Made by a program: the position numbers and the translations under genes. This document shows, piece by piece, positions 1 to 11,463 of a stretch of 64,000 nucleotides of DNA; position 1 is the first letter of the stretch, and each line of letters begins with the position of its first letter. Below the pieces are notes generated by a model that had not been told where the DNA came from, made no database searches, and worked only from the letters and a program-made list of their open reading frames with translations. Source of the DNA: Callorhinus ursinus (taxonomy: Eukaryota; Chordata; Mammalia; Carnivora; Otariidae); NCBI RefSeq assembly GCF_003265705.1, contig NW_020312848.1, positions 57,685,737 to 57,749,736 of the forward strand, in the 5' to 3' direction.

Positions 1-160
1 ATATATAATAATGTATAAGAAATACATAGCCAGTTTATCACCAAATTTGAATCTGATTTTGCCCCCTTATATCCATCAGGAACATATTATGTCAGTAAAA
101 AAATGGTGGGGTGCAGGAGAAAGAGCTAAGAATGGTTATTTTTACAAATCAAATTTCAGA

Positions 161-340
161 TTTTTTTAAAAGATTTTATTTATTTATTTGACAGAGAGAG
201 CACAAGGAAGAAGAGAGGCAGGCAGAGGGAGAGGGAGAAGCAGGCTTCCCCCTGAGTGGGAAGCCTGATGCAGACCTAATGTGGGATCATGCCTGAGCTG
301 AAGGTAGATGTTTAGCTCATGGAGCCACCCAGGTGTGCCC
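161..340 (-). mobile_element. CanSINE (tRNA-Lys-derived SINE)
   Basis: Reads antisense: T-rich/AAGATTTTATTTATTT tail on the left, GA-rich body, then the complement of the tRNA-like head ending GAGCCACCCAGGTGTGCCC. It is flanked by the repeat ATTTCAGATTT (153-163 and 343-353), a target-site duplication (TSD). The head is diverged, so it is not among the youngest copies. Confidence 0.93.
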
Positions 341-353
341 AGATTTCAGATTT

Positions 354-824
354 CTGTGACCTACATATGTTACTCTTCACCTAAGTCTTTTTGATTACTA
401 CAGATTTTCAGTCTTTATTTCTGATATGAATAGAAAACAAGGAATGTAAAGCACATCACTTTGGAAATTAGGCTCTGGGCCATTTTCAAAATAAAATCCA
501 TGCAATAATAATACTCCTGGGTTACTTTTTGATGATGCTGCCAATATATAAAGTGTAGTTAGTAGTATGCATTTAATTTACTCTGCAGAGATCTTACCAC
601 CTCTGTTACCATAATATATCTTGCATCTTGGTTAATGATTTTTATTTGTTTGATGAACTCCTTAAATATGGTTGGGGCTTTGAAAACAACCAGTTTTTGT
701 CAAAAGAATTATGTGCCCAGCTAAGAAAAAACCATCAAAGTATTATACTAATTGAATTATTTGGTTATGATTTAACAAACATTTAGGAAAACCACTAAAT
801 GCCAGGAATTGGGCTAGTTGTTTT
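354..824. other. No recognised feature
   Basis: AT-rich single-copy-looking sequence. I see no repeat, exon-like segment or RNA gene. Confidence 0.5.
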
Positions 825-829
825 TACCT

Positions 830-995
830 TTTTTGCCTGATTTTATCATCACAATATCGTTTGGAGATAAATATTGTGTTAATTGCTGTGGAGAAATCCA
901 AACTCAGAGAGGTAACTCTGTTACTCTAATGCATGGCATTGTCTGGATTCATTGGCAGATCTTCAAGTCCAGTGCTCTTTCAATGATTTTGTAAT
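830..995 (-). mobile_element. MIR SINE remnant
   Basis: The order of segments matches MIR read in reverse: a TTATCATCACAA-type segment, then CTCAGAGAGGTAACT (complement of the MIR core), then a TCCAGTGCTCTTTCA end. Strongly diverged, as expected for an element older than the placental radiation. Confidence 0.65.
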
Positions 996-999
996 AATC

Positions 1000-2230
1000 T
1001 GTAATAAATTGAAAAAATAAATTACTGCATGTGCTGTGAGCTTTTTGTCTTTAGAGGAAAGGTAAATGATCACATTTCCCAGGGAGAGAAGAGAGTTTTT
1101 CTCTTGATTGTCTTGAAAGAGAGAATAAAACAATCAGGAAAAAATTTTGTCCCATGACCTAACGAATATTTTATAGAAAAAACCTTTTTAGGCTGTCAAG
1201 TGTGAATCAAGCCAAATAAGGCCACATGAGGCTCCTGAAAACACGAGGGAATAGTTGTCAAACCTTCAGGTGGCCATGGAGACTGTAATCTTTGGGGAGG
1301 GTGAGAGGTTGAATTGTTATAGCTGGCTGTAGTATACAAAATGAACATCATTTCTAAAGTCTTGATCATTGCTCTGACATAGCCCGACCAAGGTGTCCCC
1401 ACTCATGGGAGATAATTAGTTGCAGATGGCAGACTTGAATCTTGTTTCCCCAAGATGCACCAGAATGTTGTGCAGAACTCCCAGTGAATTCAGAGAAAAT
1501 GTGGTTCTCAGTTAAATAGCGCTTATGATATTATCCTGTGATATATCACAGTAATTTACAGAAATAATTAATTGAAGATGTAACTACCCCTACATGTCTC
1601 TGAGGATATAAGAAAGTAAGAATTTCCCAAAGATACCGAGTGATGTATATATTACACATACCAAGTTTCTTCAGGTGTCCCATTTCAAGACCTTCCTGCT
1701 GCTTCCTGGACATCAACCAGTGTCTGTCCAGCAGGATTCTTTCTAACTGAACTCTCTCTACTGAAATATGTTTTTAGCTTTAATGGATTTGTTCAATTCA
1801 CTGCTGGAAAGGAACTGAAAAGCTGATGAAAACTGTATCATTTTCAATTTTTAAAATAGCTTTTATGTCCATGCTAATAAATTTTGAATCCATAGTTCAT
1901 AAGTTTTGGTTTAAGCACATAATTCTTATTTTGTTTACCATCTCAAGAGTCTTAGCGTAAAATTCTACTTTCATCATGCTCGACCCTTAAGAAAAATTAC
2001 CTGTCAGCTTGAATTAGAGGTAGTTTCTTTTAAAAATATTTTTAAATAAGCCTCTCTTGTTCAGAAGTACTAAACAAATCACAAAGCTTTTGTTCACATA
2101 CTTAAAAAATGTACACAGGAGGATAAAGAAAGCAATGAAGAGTATGTTTCCCTTATTCATTCATGTTGCTTTATGAAGAATTTTACTTGTTATAAATAGT
2201 GCTATCGATTATCACCATGGAAAGCACTTA
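1000..2230. other. No recognised feature
   Basis: Unassigned AT-rich sequence. A 68-codon antisense open frame near 1.2-1.4 kb has no recognisable motif and looks like chance. Confidence 0.5.
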
Positions 2231-2234
2231 TGAG

Positions 2235-2390
2235 AGGGTAGTATGGTGTTGAGAAATGTGCAATGCACAGGCCTTGGAATAATTTTTGTTATTTGGTTAT
2301 GGGCCTAAACATGTCATTTAATCTGTCTTAATTTTCTCATTTATAAAATGGGAATAATAACACTTTAAGCTCATTATTTGCTGAGTAAAA
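2235..2390 (+). mobile_element. MIR SINE remnant
   Basis: Sense MIR order: head-like region, 'gggcctaaacatgtcattta', then the typical CTCATTTATAAAATGGGAATAATA core. Old and diverged. Confidence 0.65.
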
Positions 2391-2805
2391 CCCATTTATT
2401 TCTAAAAAAGAATATGTGAGAACTTTGTGATACTATTTGTAAAGAAAATTGATTATGTGTTAATCAGTGCCACTGCTAGTTAACATGGCAATTGATATCA
2501 AGTTTTGAGAAGAACCTGAGCTTTAGTTGCTTGCTAACAAGCTCAGTGTAAGTCAGTGATATTCTGTGATCTTGCATTAACATAAGTGAGGGAAGGATTG
2601 GGTTTTATTTACTCTCTGCTCTCCAGAGAGTATGGGTATGTGTTTTCACCCAGGGTATGTGTTTTCTCCTGGAAAGTTCACTTTTGGAGGTCTTTTAATC
2701 AAATCAAAGAATGTTCAGGGGCAAGCAATGTGCACATTTCTGGTTCACTATCTGGAAATCAAGACAAAAAGAGGCATCGGAAGAGCTGAGAATGAATACA
2801 TTATA

Positions 2806-3085
2806 TGTTAAAAAAAAAAGAAGATAGCAGGAAGGGAAGAATGAAGGGGGGGAAATCGGAGGGGGAGACGAACCATGAGAGACTATGAACTCTGAGAGAC
2901 AAACTGAGGTTCTAGAGGGGATGGGGGTTGGGGGATGGGTTAGCCTGGTGATGGGTATTAAAGAGGGTACGTACTGCATGGAGCACTGGGTGTTATATGC
3001 AAACAATGAATCATGGAACACTACATCAAAAACTAATGATGTAATGTATGGTGATTAACATAACATAATAATAAAGAAAAAGAAG
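2806..3085 (+). mobile_element. L1 3' end, young carnivore subfamily
   Basis: 5'-truncated L1 consisting of the G-rich 3' UTR (GGGG-rich runs at about 2845-2940), the GGAGCACTGGGTGTTATATG segment, the CACTACATCAAAAACTAATG segment and an AATAATAAAG A-rich tail. It is very similar to the copies ending near 46.7 kb and 63.4 kb, so all three belong to one recent subfamily. I could not define a clean TSD. Confidence 0.88.
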
Positions 3086-3981
3086 GAAAGAATTAGGATC
3101 TAGGTTGCTCTTTTTGATCATTCCAGGGACTTGCATAGGAAGGTTCGGATTGATCTTGTGATGTTCTGGAGGATAGAACTAGGAAGAAAGATGGAAATTA
3201 TGGGGAGGGAAAATTTAGTTGAACACTACATCATTTCCAACAGTTGAAGCACATCTCACAGTGGAACTAGCAACTTCTTGAGAGAGTAGATTCCTCAAGC
3301 TGGTGTGTTTAATGAGAGACTAGAGAGACACTGATGAACTTTTATAAGAGATTAGCCTAGATTACCTCTTAAATGATAAAATATTTTTATATACTTTTAT
3401 ATTTAAAGTTTTATTTTATTTTCATAATATATTAATATTCAGCTAATTATTCATAAATGTCTGAGTTTATTTCTAGGAAAGTACAGGTGAAAATAATACA
3501 TTTGTATCATTACAGTGTTCTAGTTTATCCCATTTACCTAGATAAAGCTTGGACCCATGAGGTTCCATATCCTTAAAATATTTTTTGTATTATTGATAAA
3601 AGAATTTATTTCTTTCCTTTGTCTTTTTATGAAGTTCATAAAAACATTTTCCACCTTTGGTATTACCTTAAAAGGGAATCTTTAAAAGATTAAGTGTTGG
3701 AGGTATTTTACAAATTTGTAGTCTGAAAATTTATCTCATGCTCTTAATCCTTCTGTAATATCTGTGACCAGTGCTTGCCTACCTTATGCTTAAACATCCC
3801 AAAAGGTAAAATATGCAAACACTCAAAGTGATAAAGAGTTTATAACATTTCCTGGCATCTTTTAGCATATCCTTTCTTTATTTTGAGCTAAATTTTGTAT
3901 TCTAGTCACTTTTTCTAACTCTATTAACTGGAGCCACCTAGAGCAAATTTAACCCCTTTTCCAAATAAATGGCTCTTTTTA
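3086..3981. other. No recognised feature
   Basis: AT-rich unassigned sequence with no convincing repeat or exon. Confidence 0.45.
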
Positions 3982-5065
3982 CATGTAAGCAAAATTAAAA
4001 GGCAATCTTCAGAATGGGAGAAGATATTTGCAAATGACATCTGACAAAGGGTTAGTATCCAAAATCTATAATGAACTTATAAAACACAAGACCCCAAAAA
4101 CAAATAATCCAGTTCAAAAATGGGCAGAAGACATAACAGACATTTTTCCAAAGAAGACATCCAGATGGCTAACAGACACATGAAAAAGATAGTCAACATC
4201 ACTCATCATCAGGGAAATAAAAATCAAAACTATGAGGAGATATCTCCTCACACCTGTCAGAATGGCTAAAAGTAACAACACAGGAAGAGCAGATGTTCTC
4301 AAGGATGTGGAGAAAGGGGAACACTCTTGCACTGTTGGTGGGAATGCAAACTGGAGAACAGTAGGGAGGCTCCTCAGGAAGTTGAAAAGAGAACTACCCT
4401 ACGACCCAGCAATTGCACTACTAGGTATTTACCCAAAGGATACAAACATGGTGATTTGAAGGGATACATGCATGCTGATGTTTATAGCAACAGTATTAAC
4501 AATAGCCAACATATGGAAAGAGCCCAAGTGTCCATCAACTGATGAACAGGTAAAGAAGATGTGGTGTGTAATCCATTATATATATATATACACACACATA
4601 TATATATTCTATTTTATATATGTGTGTGTAATATATACATATGTGTAATAATCCATTACATATGTATGTAATAATCTATATGTAATGGATTATAACACAG
4701 CCATTGAAAAGAGTGATGTGAATGGAGCTAGAGTGTACTATGCTAAGTGAAATAAGTCAATCAGAGAAAGACAAATGCCATATGATTTCACTCATGTGGA
4801 ATTTAAGAATGAAAACTGATGAACATGAGGGGGAAAGAAGAGAGAGGCAAACCATAAAACAGGCTCTTAACTATAGAGAACAAACTGAAGGTGATGGGGG
4901 GAGGTGGGCAGGGATGGGCTAAATGGGTGATGGGGATTAAGGAAGGCACTTGTGATGAGCACTTGGGTGTTATATGTAAGTGATGAATCACTAAATCCTA
5001 TACCTGAAGTTAATATTACACTCACTGTATATTAACTGGAATTTAAACAAAAACTTCAAACTACA
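3982..5065 (+). mobile_element. L1 fragment: end of ORF2 plus 3' UTR
   Basis: About 1.1 kb of sense L1. It starts in the ORF2 C-terminal coding region ('ggagaagatatttgcaaatg'), passes the widely conserved 'ggtgggaatgcaaactgg' and 'acccagcaattgcactacta' segments, and ends with the 3' UTR (ATGAGCACTTGGGTGTTATA, AACTGGAATTTAAA). The reading frame is broken and a microsatellite has expanded inside it (4570-4690). Older than the 2.8 kb copy. The short open frames here are ORF2 remnants. Confidence 0.9.
4565..4695. repeat. (TA)n/(TG)n microsatellite with palindromic character
   Basis: TA and CA/TG runs lie between copies of TAATCCATTA (4569-4578 and 4649-4658) and its complement TAATGGATTA (about 4683-4692). 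The sequence can fold back on itself. It lies inside the L1 where the consensus has only a short TATATA stretch. Confidence 0.8.
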
Positions 5066-5344
5066 AATAAACACAGTGACCCTGTTGCCTCACCTCTAGT
5101 TTTCTGCTATTCTTATTGGGTTTTCAGTGGCATCATCATTTTGGCAGCCTCCTTTTGAATAATCTGGCTTTACACATCCATTCTAAATACATTGTTCAGA
5201 CACAACCCTCCTACAGTTGTGGTCAGGAGTAGAGAGCAGAACAAGGCTGTCTCCTCTGTTGTTCTATTGCCTGCAATTCTGTTAATGTAGTCCAAGATTT
5301 AAATGACATTTTTGTAGCAGTTAGAGCTTACAGTGCACTCACTT
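5066..5344. other. No recognised feature
   Basis: Unassigned sequence between the L1 fragment and an L2-like remnant. Confidence 0.4.
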
Positions 5345-5450
5345 ACTTACTTTTGCATTCATCTAGTATTTAATGAATATCTACTGAGTACAAGGTTGTG
5401 TTGTAGGCAAATAAACTGAACAGTGAGTGTATACATTTTGGTGAAGATTT
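5345..5450 (-). mobile_element. L2 3'-end remnant
   Basis: 'ttcatctagtatttaatgaa' followed by 'tatctactgagtacaaggtt' resembles the complement of the L2 3' end (ATTTATTGAGCACCTACTATGTGCCAGG type). Short and diverged. Confidence 0.5.
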
Positions 5451-5904
5451 AATGAAATCCCTTTTTTCTTTTTCATAAGAGCCCTCATTAAACCATGGTC
5501 TCCACTTAGAAATTATGAAGTGTTTTGTTTTTTTTAACTGTATGTAGGATTTTACAATTTTTTCTTGTTAAATTTCATTTTGTTGGATTTATTTCTTTAA
5601 AATATCCACTTCACAATTTTTTTATGCTGTATAAGCATTTGAGGAAACTTTCTGCCTGATTCCACTGCCTTTGAGGTGCTGTTATGTTAGGCATTCATCC
5701 ACCAACCTTCCCTTGAGGGAAATCTTTAGACTACAGTTGAATCAGGACTAGTAAATCCATTTGGCCCACTAATCAATGCTCTTGAGCTTCTGACTGATGC
5801 CATCTTATGGTAGTAATTCCTGTTCTAGTTACAAAATATAGTAAAATGGAAAATAATACAAATAAAAAATGTAGGCTAAAAAAGGTAACATAAAATGAAA
5901 AAAT

Positions 5905-6030
5905 ATTTCAATTAACATCTATTTATAGGTCACAGAAACTGCTCTGTGCTCAAAATTGTATTAGATATTGTGATATGAATATTGAAAACAGATATAGTTC
6001 CTATCTTCTTGAGATTTATAGTCCAGTCCA
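5905..6030 (-). mobile_element. L2 3'-end remnant
   Basis: 'ctgctctgtgctcaaaattg' followed by 'ttgagatttatagtccagtc' matches the order of the complement of the L2 3' end. The intervening 0.45 kb (5451-5904) is unassigned. Confidence 0.45.
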
Positions 6031-6149
6031 GTTTGTTTTCTAAAAAGAGTATCATTTAGAGATACTTATTATTTGAGAGGAAGTGGGGACGTGTTTAGTA
6101 AGAAGTTGCTACATGTCAAAGTTGCTAGTGTTGCTAGTGTCAAAGAGGT

Positions 6150-7015
6150 TGCTGCCTATGTGCTCCTCTAGAATTTTGATGGTTTCCTGGACTCACATTT
6201 AGGTCTTTCATCTATTTTTAATTTATTTTTGTGTATGGTGTAAGAAAGTAGTCCAATTTCATTCTTTTGCATATTGCTGTCCAGTTTTCCCAACACCATT
6301 TGTTGAAGGGATTGTCTTTTTTCCGTTGGATATTCTTTCCTACTTTGTTGAATATTAGTTGACCATAGAGTTATGGGTCCATTTCTGGGTTTTCTATTCT
6401 GTTCCATTGATTGATGTGTCTGTTTTTGTGCCAGTACCATACTGTCTTGATGACTACAGTTTTGTAATAGAGCTTGAAGTCTGGAATTGTGATGCCTCCA
6501 GCTTTGCTTTTGTTTTTCAAGATTGTCTTGACTATTTGAGGTCTTTTGTGGTTCCATACAAATTTTAGAACAGTTCTAGCTCTGTGAAAAAGGCTGGTGG
6601 TATTTTGATAGGAATTGCATTAAATGTGTTGATTGCTTCAGGTAGTATAGACATTTTAACAATATTTGTTTTTCCAATCCATGAGCATGGAATGTTTTTC
6701 CATTTCTTTGTGTCTTCTTCAATTTCTTTCACAAGTGTTCTGTAGTTTTCAGAATACAGATCTTTTACCTCTTTGGTTAGGTTTTTTTCCTAGGTATCTT
6801 ATGGTTTTTGGTGCAATTGTAAATGGAATCGATTCCTTGATTTCTCTTTCTGCTGCTGCATTACTGGTGTATAGAAGTGCTGGTGTATAGATTTCTGTAT
6901 GTTGATTTTTTTATTCTGTGACTTTGGTGACTTTGCTGAATTTGTGATCAGTCCTAGCAAATTTTTTTCATATTTGCTTTTTGAAAAGATTGCTCTGGCT
7001 GCTGACTGATGACTG
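6150..7015 (-). mobile_element. L1 ORF2 fragment (reverse transcriptase to C-terminal side)
   Basis: The minus strand carries diverged L1 ORF2 downstream of the RT core. The complementary strand shows hallmark segments such as 'cagttttcccaacaccattt', 'ccagtaccatactgtcttga' and 'caatccatgagcatggaatg'. Conceptual translation is broken by stops and frameshifts; the longest open piece is 129 codons (6168-6557). A short tandem duplication, CTGGTGTATAG x2, occurs near 6865-6890. No 3' UTR or A-tail is attached, so this is an internal piece. Confidence 0.88.
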
Positions 7016-7407
7016 ATGACAGGGGAGCTGAAATGATGCAGGTGGACTAGGTAGAGGCTGTCCAGTTTTCCCAGAAAACATCCTTGTTACATTGACATGC
7101 TAAAGCTTTAGCTTCCTTTAGTTTAGACAAATAGCCTTTCCTGTTGATTTTACCACTTTCATATCCTATAATTCTATCTTCAGCTCTTCCACTATTCTTA
7201 CCAGTGGAAGTCTTATTTAATCTCCTGTCTGGAATAGAGAATAGCCTAAATTCTCCAGCTGCATCTACTACCCAGGAGCATTCTTTGCCCAAGATACTTA
7301 GCCTGAGTCTCATCCTTTTAAAAATGTGTATCCCGTGAAGAAACATTTCTTGCTATTTTATTTTAATTCAAATTGAGTGCAGCAATTTCTAAATGTGGGT
7401 CATGGGT
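7016..7407. other. Unassigned sequence
   Basis: A 99-codon antisense open frame (7047-7346) has no family signature that I recognise and no splice or promoter context. The base composition is slightly less AT-rich than the surroundings. It could be an old retrocopy or chance. Confidence 0.3.
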
Positions 7408-7592
7408 TTACCAGATAAAATATAGGACATCCAATTAAATCTGGAATTTAGATAAACAATGAATACATTGTCTCAAAAAATTGGGGCATACTTATATTAA
7501 AATATAGGATGTACAGTATTTAGGATATGTTGGTACTAAACATTATTTTCTGTTTATCAGAAATTTAAATTTAACTGGCCATCTTGTTTTTG
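7408..7592. mobile_element. Palindromic MITE-like DNA transposon remnant
   Basis: The left arm (GATAAAATATAGGACATCCA ... TAGATAAACAATGAA) and the right arm (TCTGTTTATCAGAAATTTAA ... AACTGGCCATCTTGT) are approximate inverted repeats around a CATACTTATATTAAAATATA centre. This resembles a common palindromic mammalian DNA-transposon fossil. I recognise the structure but am not sure of the family name. Confidence 0.55.
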
Positions 7593-7621
7593 TTGTTGTT
7601 GTTATTGTTGTCGTTGTTGAT
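7588..7621. repeat. (TTG)n short microsatellite
   Basis: Interrupted TTG/TTA triplets directly abutting the MITE-like element. Confidence 0.8.
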
Positions 7622-10344
7622 AGATCTGGAACTCTAGGGGGTGAAAGCAAGTAAATGCCTACTAATCCAAGCCCTGAACCTGAGTGACTATGCTTTCATT
7701 TCATGAATGGTGGAAAAATAATGATACAGACATAATTCCAAATATGCAGTAAGTTAAAATGGAATATTACATTTAACTGTATATAACCATTATTTTTAAT
7801 ATAAAGAAAAAACACATTTTTAGTAAGTGAGTGATCAGTTTTCTACTTTAAGTAAGATTGAACGAAATATTTAAAGAACAATTGGTTTGGAGGGAAGCCT
7901 GCCCGGAATCTCACATTTGTTAGGTTCAGACCTGCCTTCAATAAACACCTCGGTTGGACCACATCTTGTTCTGATTTCTGTTCTTGATTTTCTCTGTTAT
8001 TGTGAGGAGAAATTTATACCATCCCATGATGGTGAAATGGTCCAGAAATAGTTCCTTAGGTGTAAAGATGTCTCTTTATGAAAATTCCAGGGAGTTTTGT
8101 AAAGTTAACAAAACTGTCTACTGTTTGCTTCTTGCTTTCTTTCTCCTTGTACTATTCCATTTATGTTGTTTCTAAAATGAGCTGGCAACTTATCATAATG
8201 AAAACAAGATGGAAGTCGTGCACTTAAAAAACAACAAGGACATTCAGTGCCTTATTTTCATATAGAAACTATAAAATACTTATGAATAAAACATTTTATT
8301 TAACTTGAACATATAATTTTGTCAATGTAGGATATTTTGTAAAGCACTGCTTCTCAAGTCTGTTAAAAATGAAGCATGAGAATGCCAGTCCTGTTTGATA
8401 ATAATTCTGAGTTCTGTGAATTTTTTATGCAGTTGCTCTAGTTACTCTGATTTTATAAAGATGTTATTTATATTGCTTAGATAATATGTGGGCATTTTAC
8501 TACTTCATAATGCATAATACTAAAATTGCTACATATCAAATAGTACTTTGAAATTTCACTCTATTAGAATACTAGAAATATTTCAATTTAACAATTTAAT
8601 GTATATAATATATAAAATACATTTTAAGTGAAAATGAAATGGTTAATTTTAAGTGCAGAGGCAGTGTTAATTTTTTCACTATTGTGGAATCATAGTTGTG
8701 ATGTGAAAAGCCCTCATCCGCATTTTGGAATTTAATTTTTTATGGATATTGAAAAATTATTATACCTTTAAGCACTTTGGTTTTCATATGTGACACTTAA
8801 AACCTTGGGGAAACTATAATTATGCAAATGAAAATTAGTTGGAGAATCAAAGTAATAGGTTTTTATTAATATAGTATATTTAAGCTTATAAGCAGCTGCC
8901 TTTATGGCATCCTACAAGAAATTCTTTTAGGGCTGTGGGGTAGAGCATATCTATTATGAATGTCAGAGATGAAGGAATGAAGATGGATATATCTAAATGT
9001 GCAAATGACTATAATTTATGTGCAGTGAAGATTCAGCAGAATTTCTGCTGAATAACTAAGTGATCTTTTAAGGAGCAAATATTCAGCAAACCGGATCTAG
9101 AAAATGAATTATGAGGAAAGTTTTGTTATAAAAACAAAATAAATTTTAAATCTTTAAACAAGGATCTGTATGCCTAATGGGTGGGCTCTGTTCACTTGAG
9201 ACAGAGTTACATAGTTTCCCTGCAAGTTTTGGCAGTGTTGATGATAAGTGAGAAATGCCAGAAGAGAACATTGAAAAATTAAACTGACACGAAGGAGGAT
9301 TATATTTAAGATACTGTAATGGAGAAAAGATGGAAGTACTGTTTTCTGTGTAGACTGAGCATGTCTGAGTTCCATCCCTCTCCAAATGAAATTTGGCTAT
9401 TATTCTGTTAGAAGAGCCATCTTAAACAGAACCGGGCTCTAAGTCACTTAAGCAAAAGACAATTTACCAATGACCAGTTTACTTGTTGCTTGTGAATATG
9501 TTAGTTTTGGTTGACTAGTTTTCCTTTGACTTCATAAAATCTTTTAAAGTCATATTTAATGTGTTGCTCCCAGCCATGTAGCAGTAGCTGGAGACGTAGG
9601 GACAAACAAAGAGAAAGATTGAAGGGGAGAGGAGCATATTTTTGGATATAGGGAATTCTTACCAATATCGTCTTTGTGAATGTATTAAACACATTTTTAT
9701 TCTTTATTAATATATTCCTCATATATATTTATCTAAAACAAAGCACTATTTTATATTGAGTAGGATTGATCTATTAGAGAATAGATCATTGTAAACATAT
9801 TTAGAACTTTATATAACTAAATAGCATGTTCATAAATATTAATACTATCTTATGAATATTTTAGAATATGAACAATTTCATATGGTTCCTTCTAATTTTG
9901 TTATGTCCCTCAATGCCTGCATGTCCCTCTCCATTTCTCTCTCTCAACCACAGTTCCTCCTCTTCCTTCCTTTCACTGTTCTGCTGCTTAAAAAGCTATT
10001 ACAAGGAGAAAAGGAGAAGATATAATTACAATTCTCTCTCTATATATATAGAATGATATTTGCATATTATAATTATATATTTATGTTAGAAACAAGTAAA
10101 TTTGGTGAGTTGCATATTGACCAGCTTCTGTGGAATCCCAAACTGGTTGAAGGAAGGTTTTTCTGCTTCTTTTGTTGTCTAAAGAAAACATAAAGAAGTT
10201 TGGAACTAAGCTTATAATAAGAACAGAATGAATTAAACTACCTGGCTATTGGCTTTGAATAGCATTTTATAACCCTTTTGGTGTCATGTCTATATTGGTG
10301 ATCTATTCATCAGGATTCATGATTTTAATGCAAGATTGATTAAG
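7622..10344. other. 2.7 kb with no recognised feature
   Basis: AT-rich sequence. Overlapping 79- and 73-codon antisense frames near 9.15-9.39 kb lie in different registers and show no motif. I found no interspersed repeat that I could name. Confidence 0.45.
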
Positions 10345-10358
10345 AGTTTTTATTACCA

Positions 10359-10551
10359 GGGCGCCTGGTTGGCTCAGTTGGTTAAGCGACTGCCTTCGGC
10401 TCAGGTCATGATCCTGGAGTCCCGGGATCGAGTCCCACATCGGGCTCCCTGCTCAGCGGGGAGTCTGCTTCTCCCTCTGACCCTCTTCCCTCTCATGCTC
10501 TCTGTCTCTCATTCTCTCTCTCAAATAAATAAATAAAATCTTAAAAAAAAA
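10359..10551 (+). mobile_element. Young full-length CanSINE
   Basis: Full element: tRNA-like head with an A-box-like TGGCTCAGTTGG (10370-10381) and a B-box-like GGATCGAGTCCC (about 10425-10436), CT-rich body, AATAAATAAATAAAATCTT and A-tail. The TSD AGTTTTTATTACCA is perfect (10345-10358 and 10552-10565). An intact internal Pol III promoter and a perfect TSD imply a recent insertion. Confidence 0.97.
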
Positions 10552-10565
10552 AGTTTTTATTACCA

Positions 10566-11218
10566 TTATGCAAAATTAGTAATACTGCAATGGATTTGCC
10601 AGTTCAGCCTGCATTTAAAAAAAGATCTTATACATTAATGTATAATGTATGATTAACTTTCATAGTGCTGGTGTATATGTGTACAACCAATATTTTACTT
10701 AGTGTGATAGGAGAAAGCAAGCTAAAAGAGTGGAGAAAATGCATACTAAGATAAAGAACATATAGAAAGGTATTCGTATTTTTTTTGCATACAGTTTGTG
10801 GTTTTCCAGGTAATACATGCCTGTATTACCTGGAATAGTGTGCACTTTTATTTTCTTTGAGAAATTTAAGCAAGTATCCAGTAAGTGTGTATATCAAAAG
10901 CAGTGTGTTCCCTAATACTTTGAATAGAATGGCCTCCTCAGAGCTTCCCACCCATTGGGTGATTGAGAATAAACTCTTGTGCTGTGAACAGACTTGTCTG
11001 GTTATCAAAGTGTATATTGTGAATATGATTATATTCGATATGTGACATGATGGGAGGGACATGGGAAACACTGGCTAGATGACACTAATGATAAATAATT
11101 TTGCTTTAGGCTTCAAGGATTGGGTGATCACCCCTTTCATTCTGATAGCTCCTAGGAAAAATCATTAAAAGACCACAAATCCATGAACCATTTGCCCCTT
11201 TGATTTCCTGAAGAGAAT
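10566..11218. other. Unassigned sequence apart from the hairpin
   Basis: Overlapping sense and antisense frames at 10.83-11.07 kb are mutual shadows. Nothing else is recognisable. Confidence 0.4.
10804..10835. repeat. Perfect 14-bp-stem hairpin
   Basis: TTCCAGGTAATACA (10804-10817) and its exact complement TGTATTACCTGGAA (10822-10835) are separated by TGCC. The stem is too short for a canonical microRNA precursor. Confidence 0.9.
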
Positions 11219-11233
11219 AAAAAAGAGCTTCTT

Positions 11234-11448
11234 TTTTTAATTTTAAAATTTTTTAATTTTTATTTTTTGAGAGAGTGAGTGAGTGAGTGGGGCAGAGGGG
11301 CAGAGGGAGAGGGAGAGAGAAAATCTTAAGCAGGCTCCATGACCAGCGCAGAGCCCGATGTGAGGCTTGATCCCACGACTCTGAGATCATGACCTGAGCT
11401 GAAATCAAGAGTCTGATGCTTAACCGACTGAGCCACCCAGGTACCCCT
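11234..11448 (-). mobile_element. CanSINE
   Basis: Antisense copy ending CGACTGAGCCACCCAGGTAC. The TSD AAAAAAGAGCTTCTT is perfect (11219-11233 and 11449-11463). The body has a (GAGT)n-like stretch and an older-subfamily 'ctctgagatcatgacctgag' head. Confidence 0.95.
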
Positions 11449-11463
11449 AAAAAAGAGCTTCTT

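Noticed and set aside
6168..6557. 129-codon antisense frame as a gene
   Set aside because: Diverged L1 ORF2 downstream of the RT domain; the surrounding sequence is continuous L1.
10370..10436. A genuine tRNA gene in the SINE head
   Set aside because: A- and B-box-like motifs are there, but no cloverleaf is kept and the sequence continues into a CanSINE body and tail.
10804..10835. MicroRNA precursor
   Set aside because: A 14-bp stem with a 4-base loop is too short, and pairing does not extend outward.
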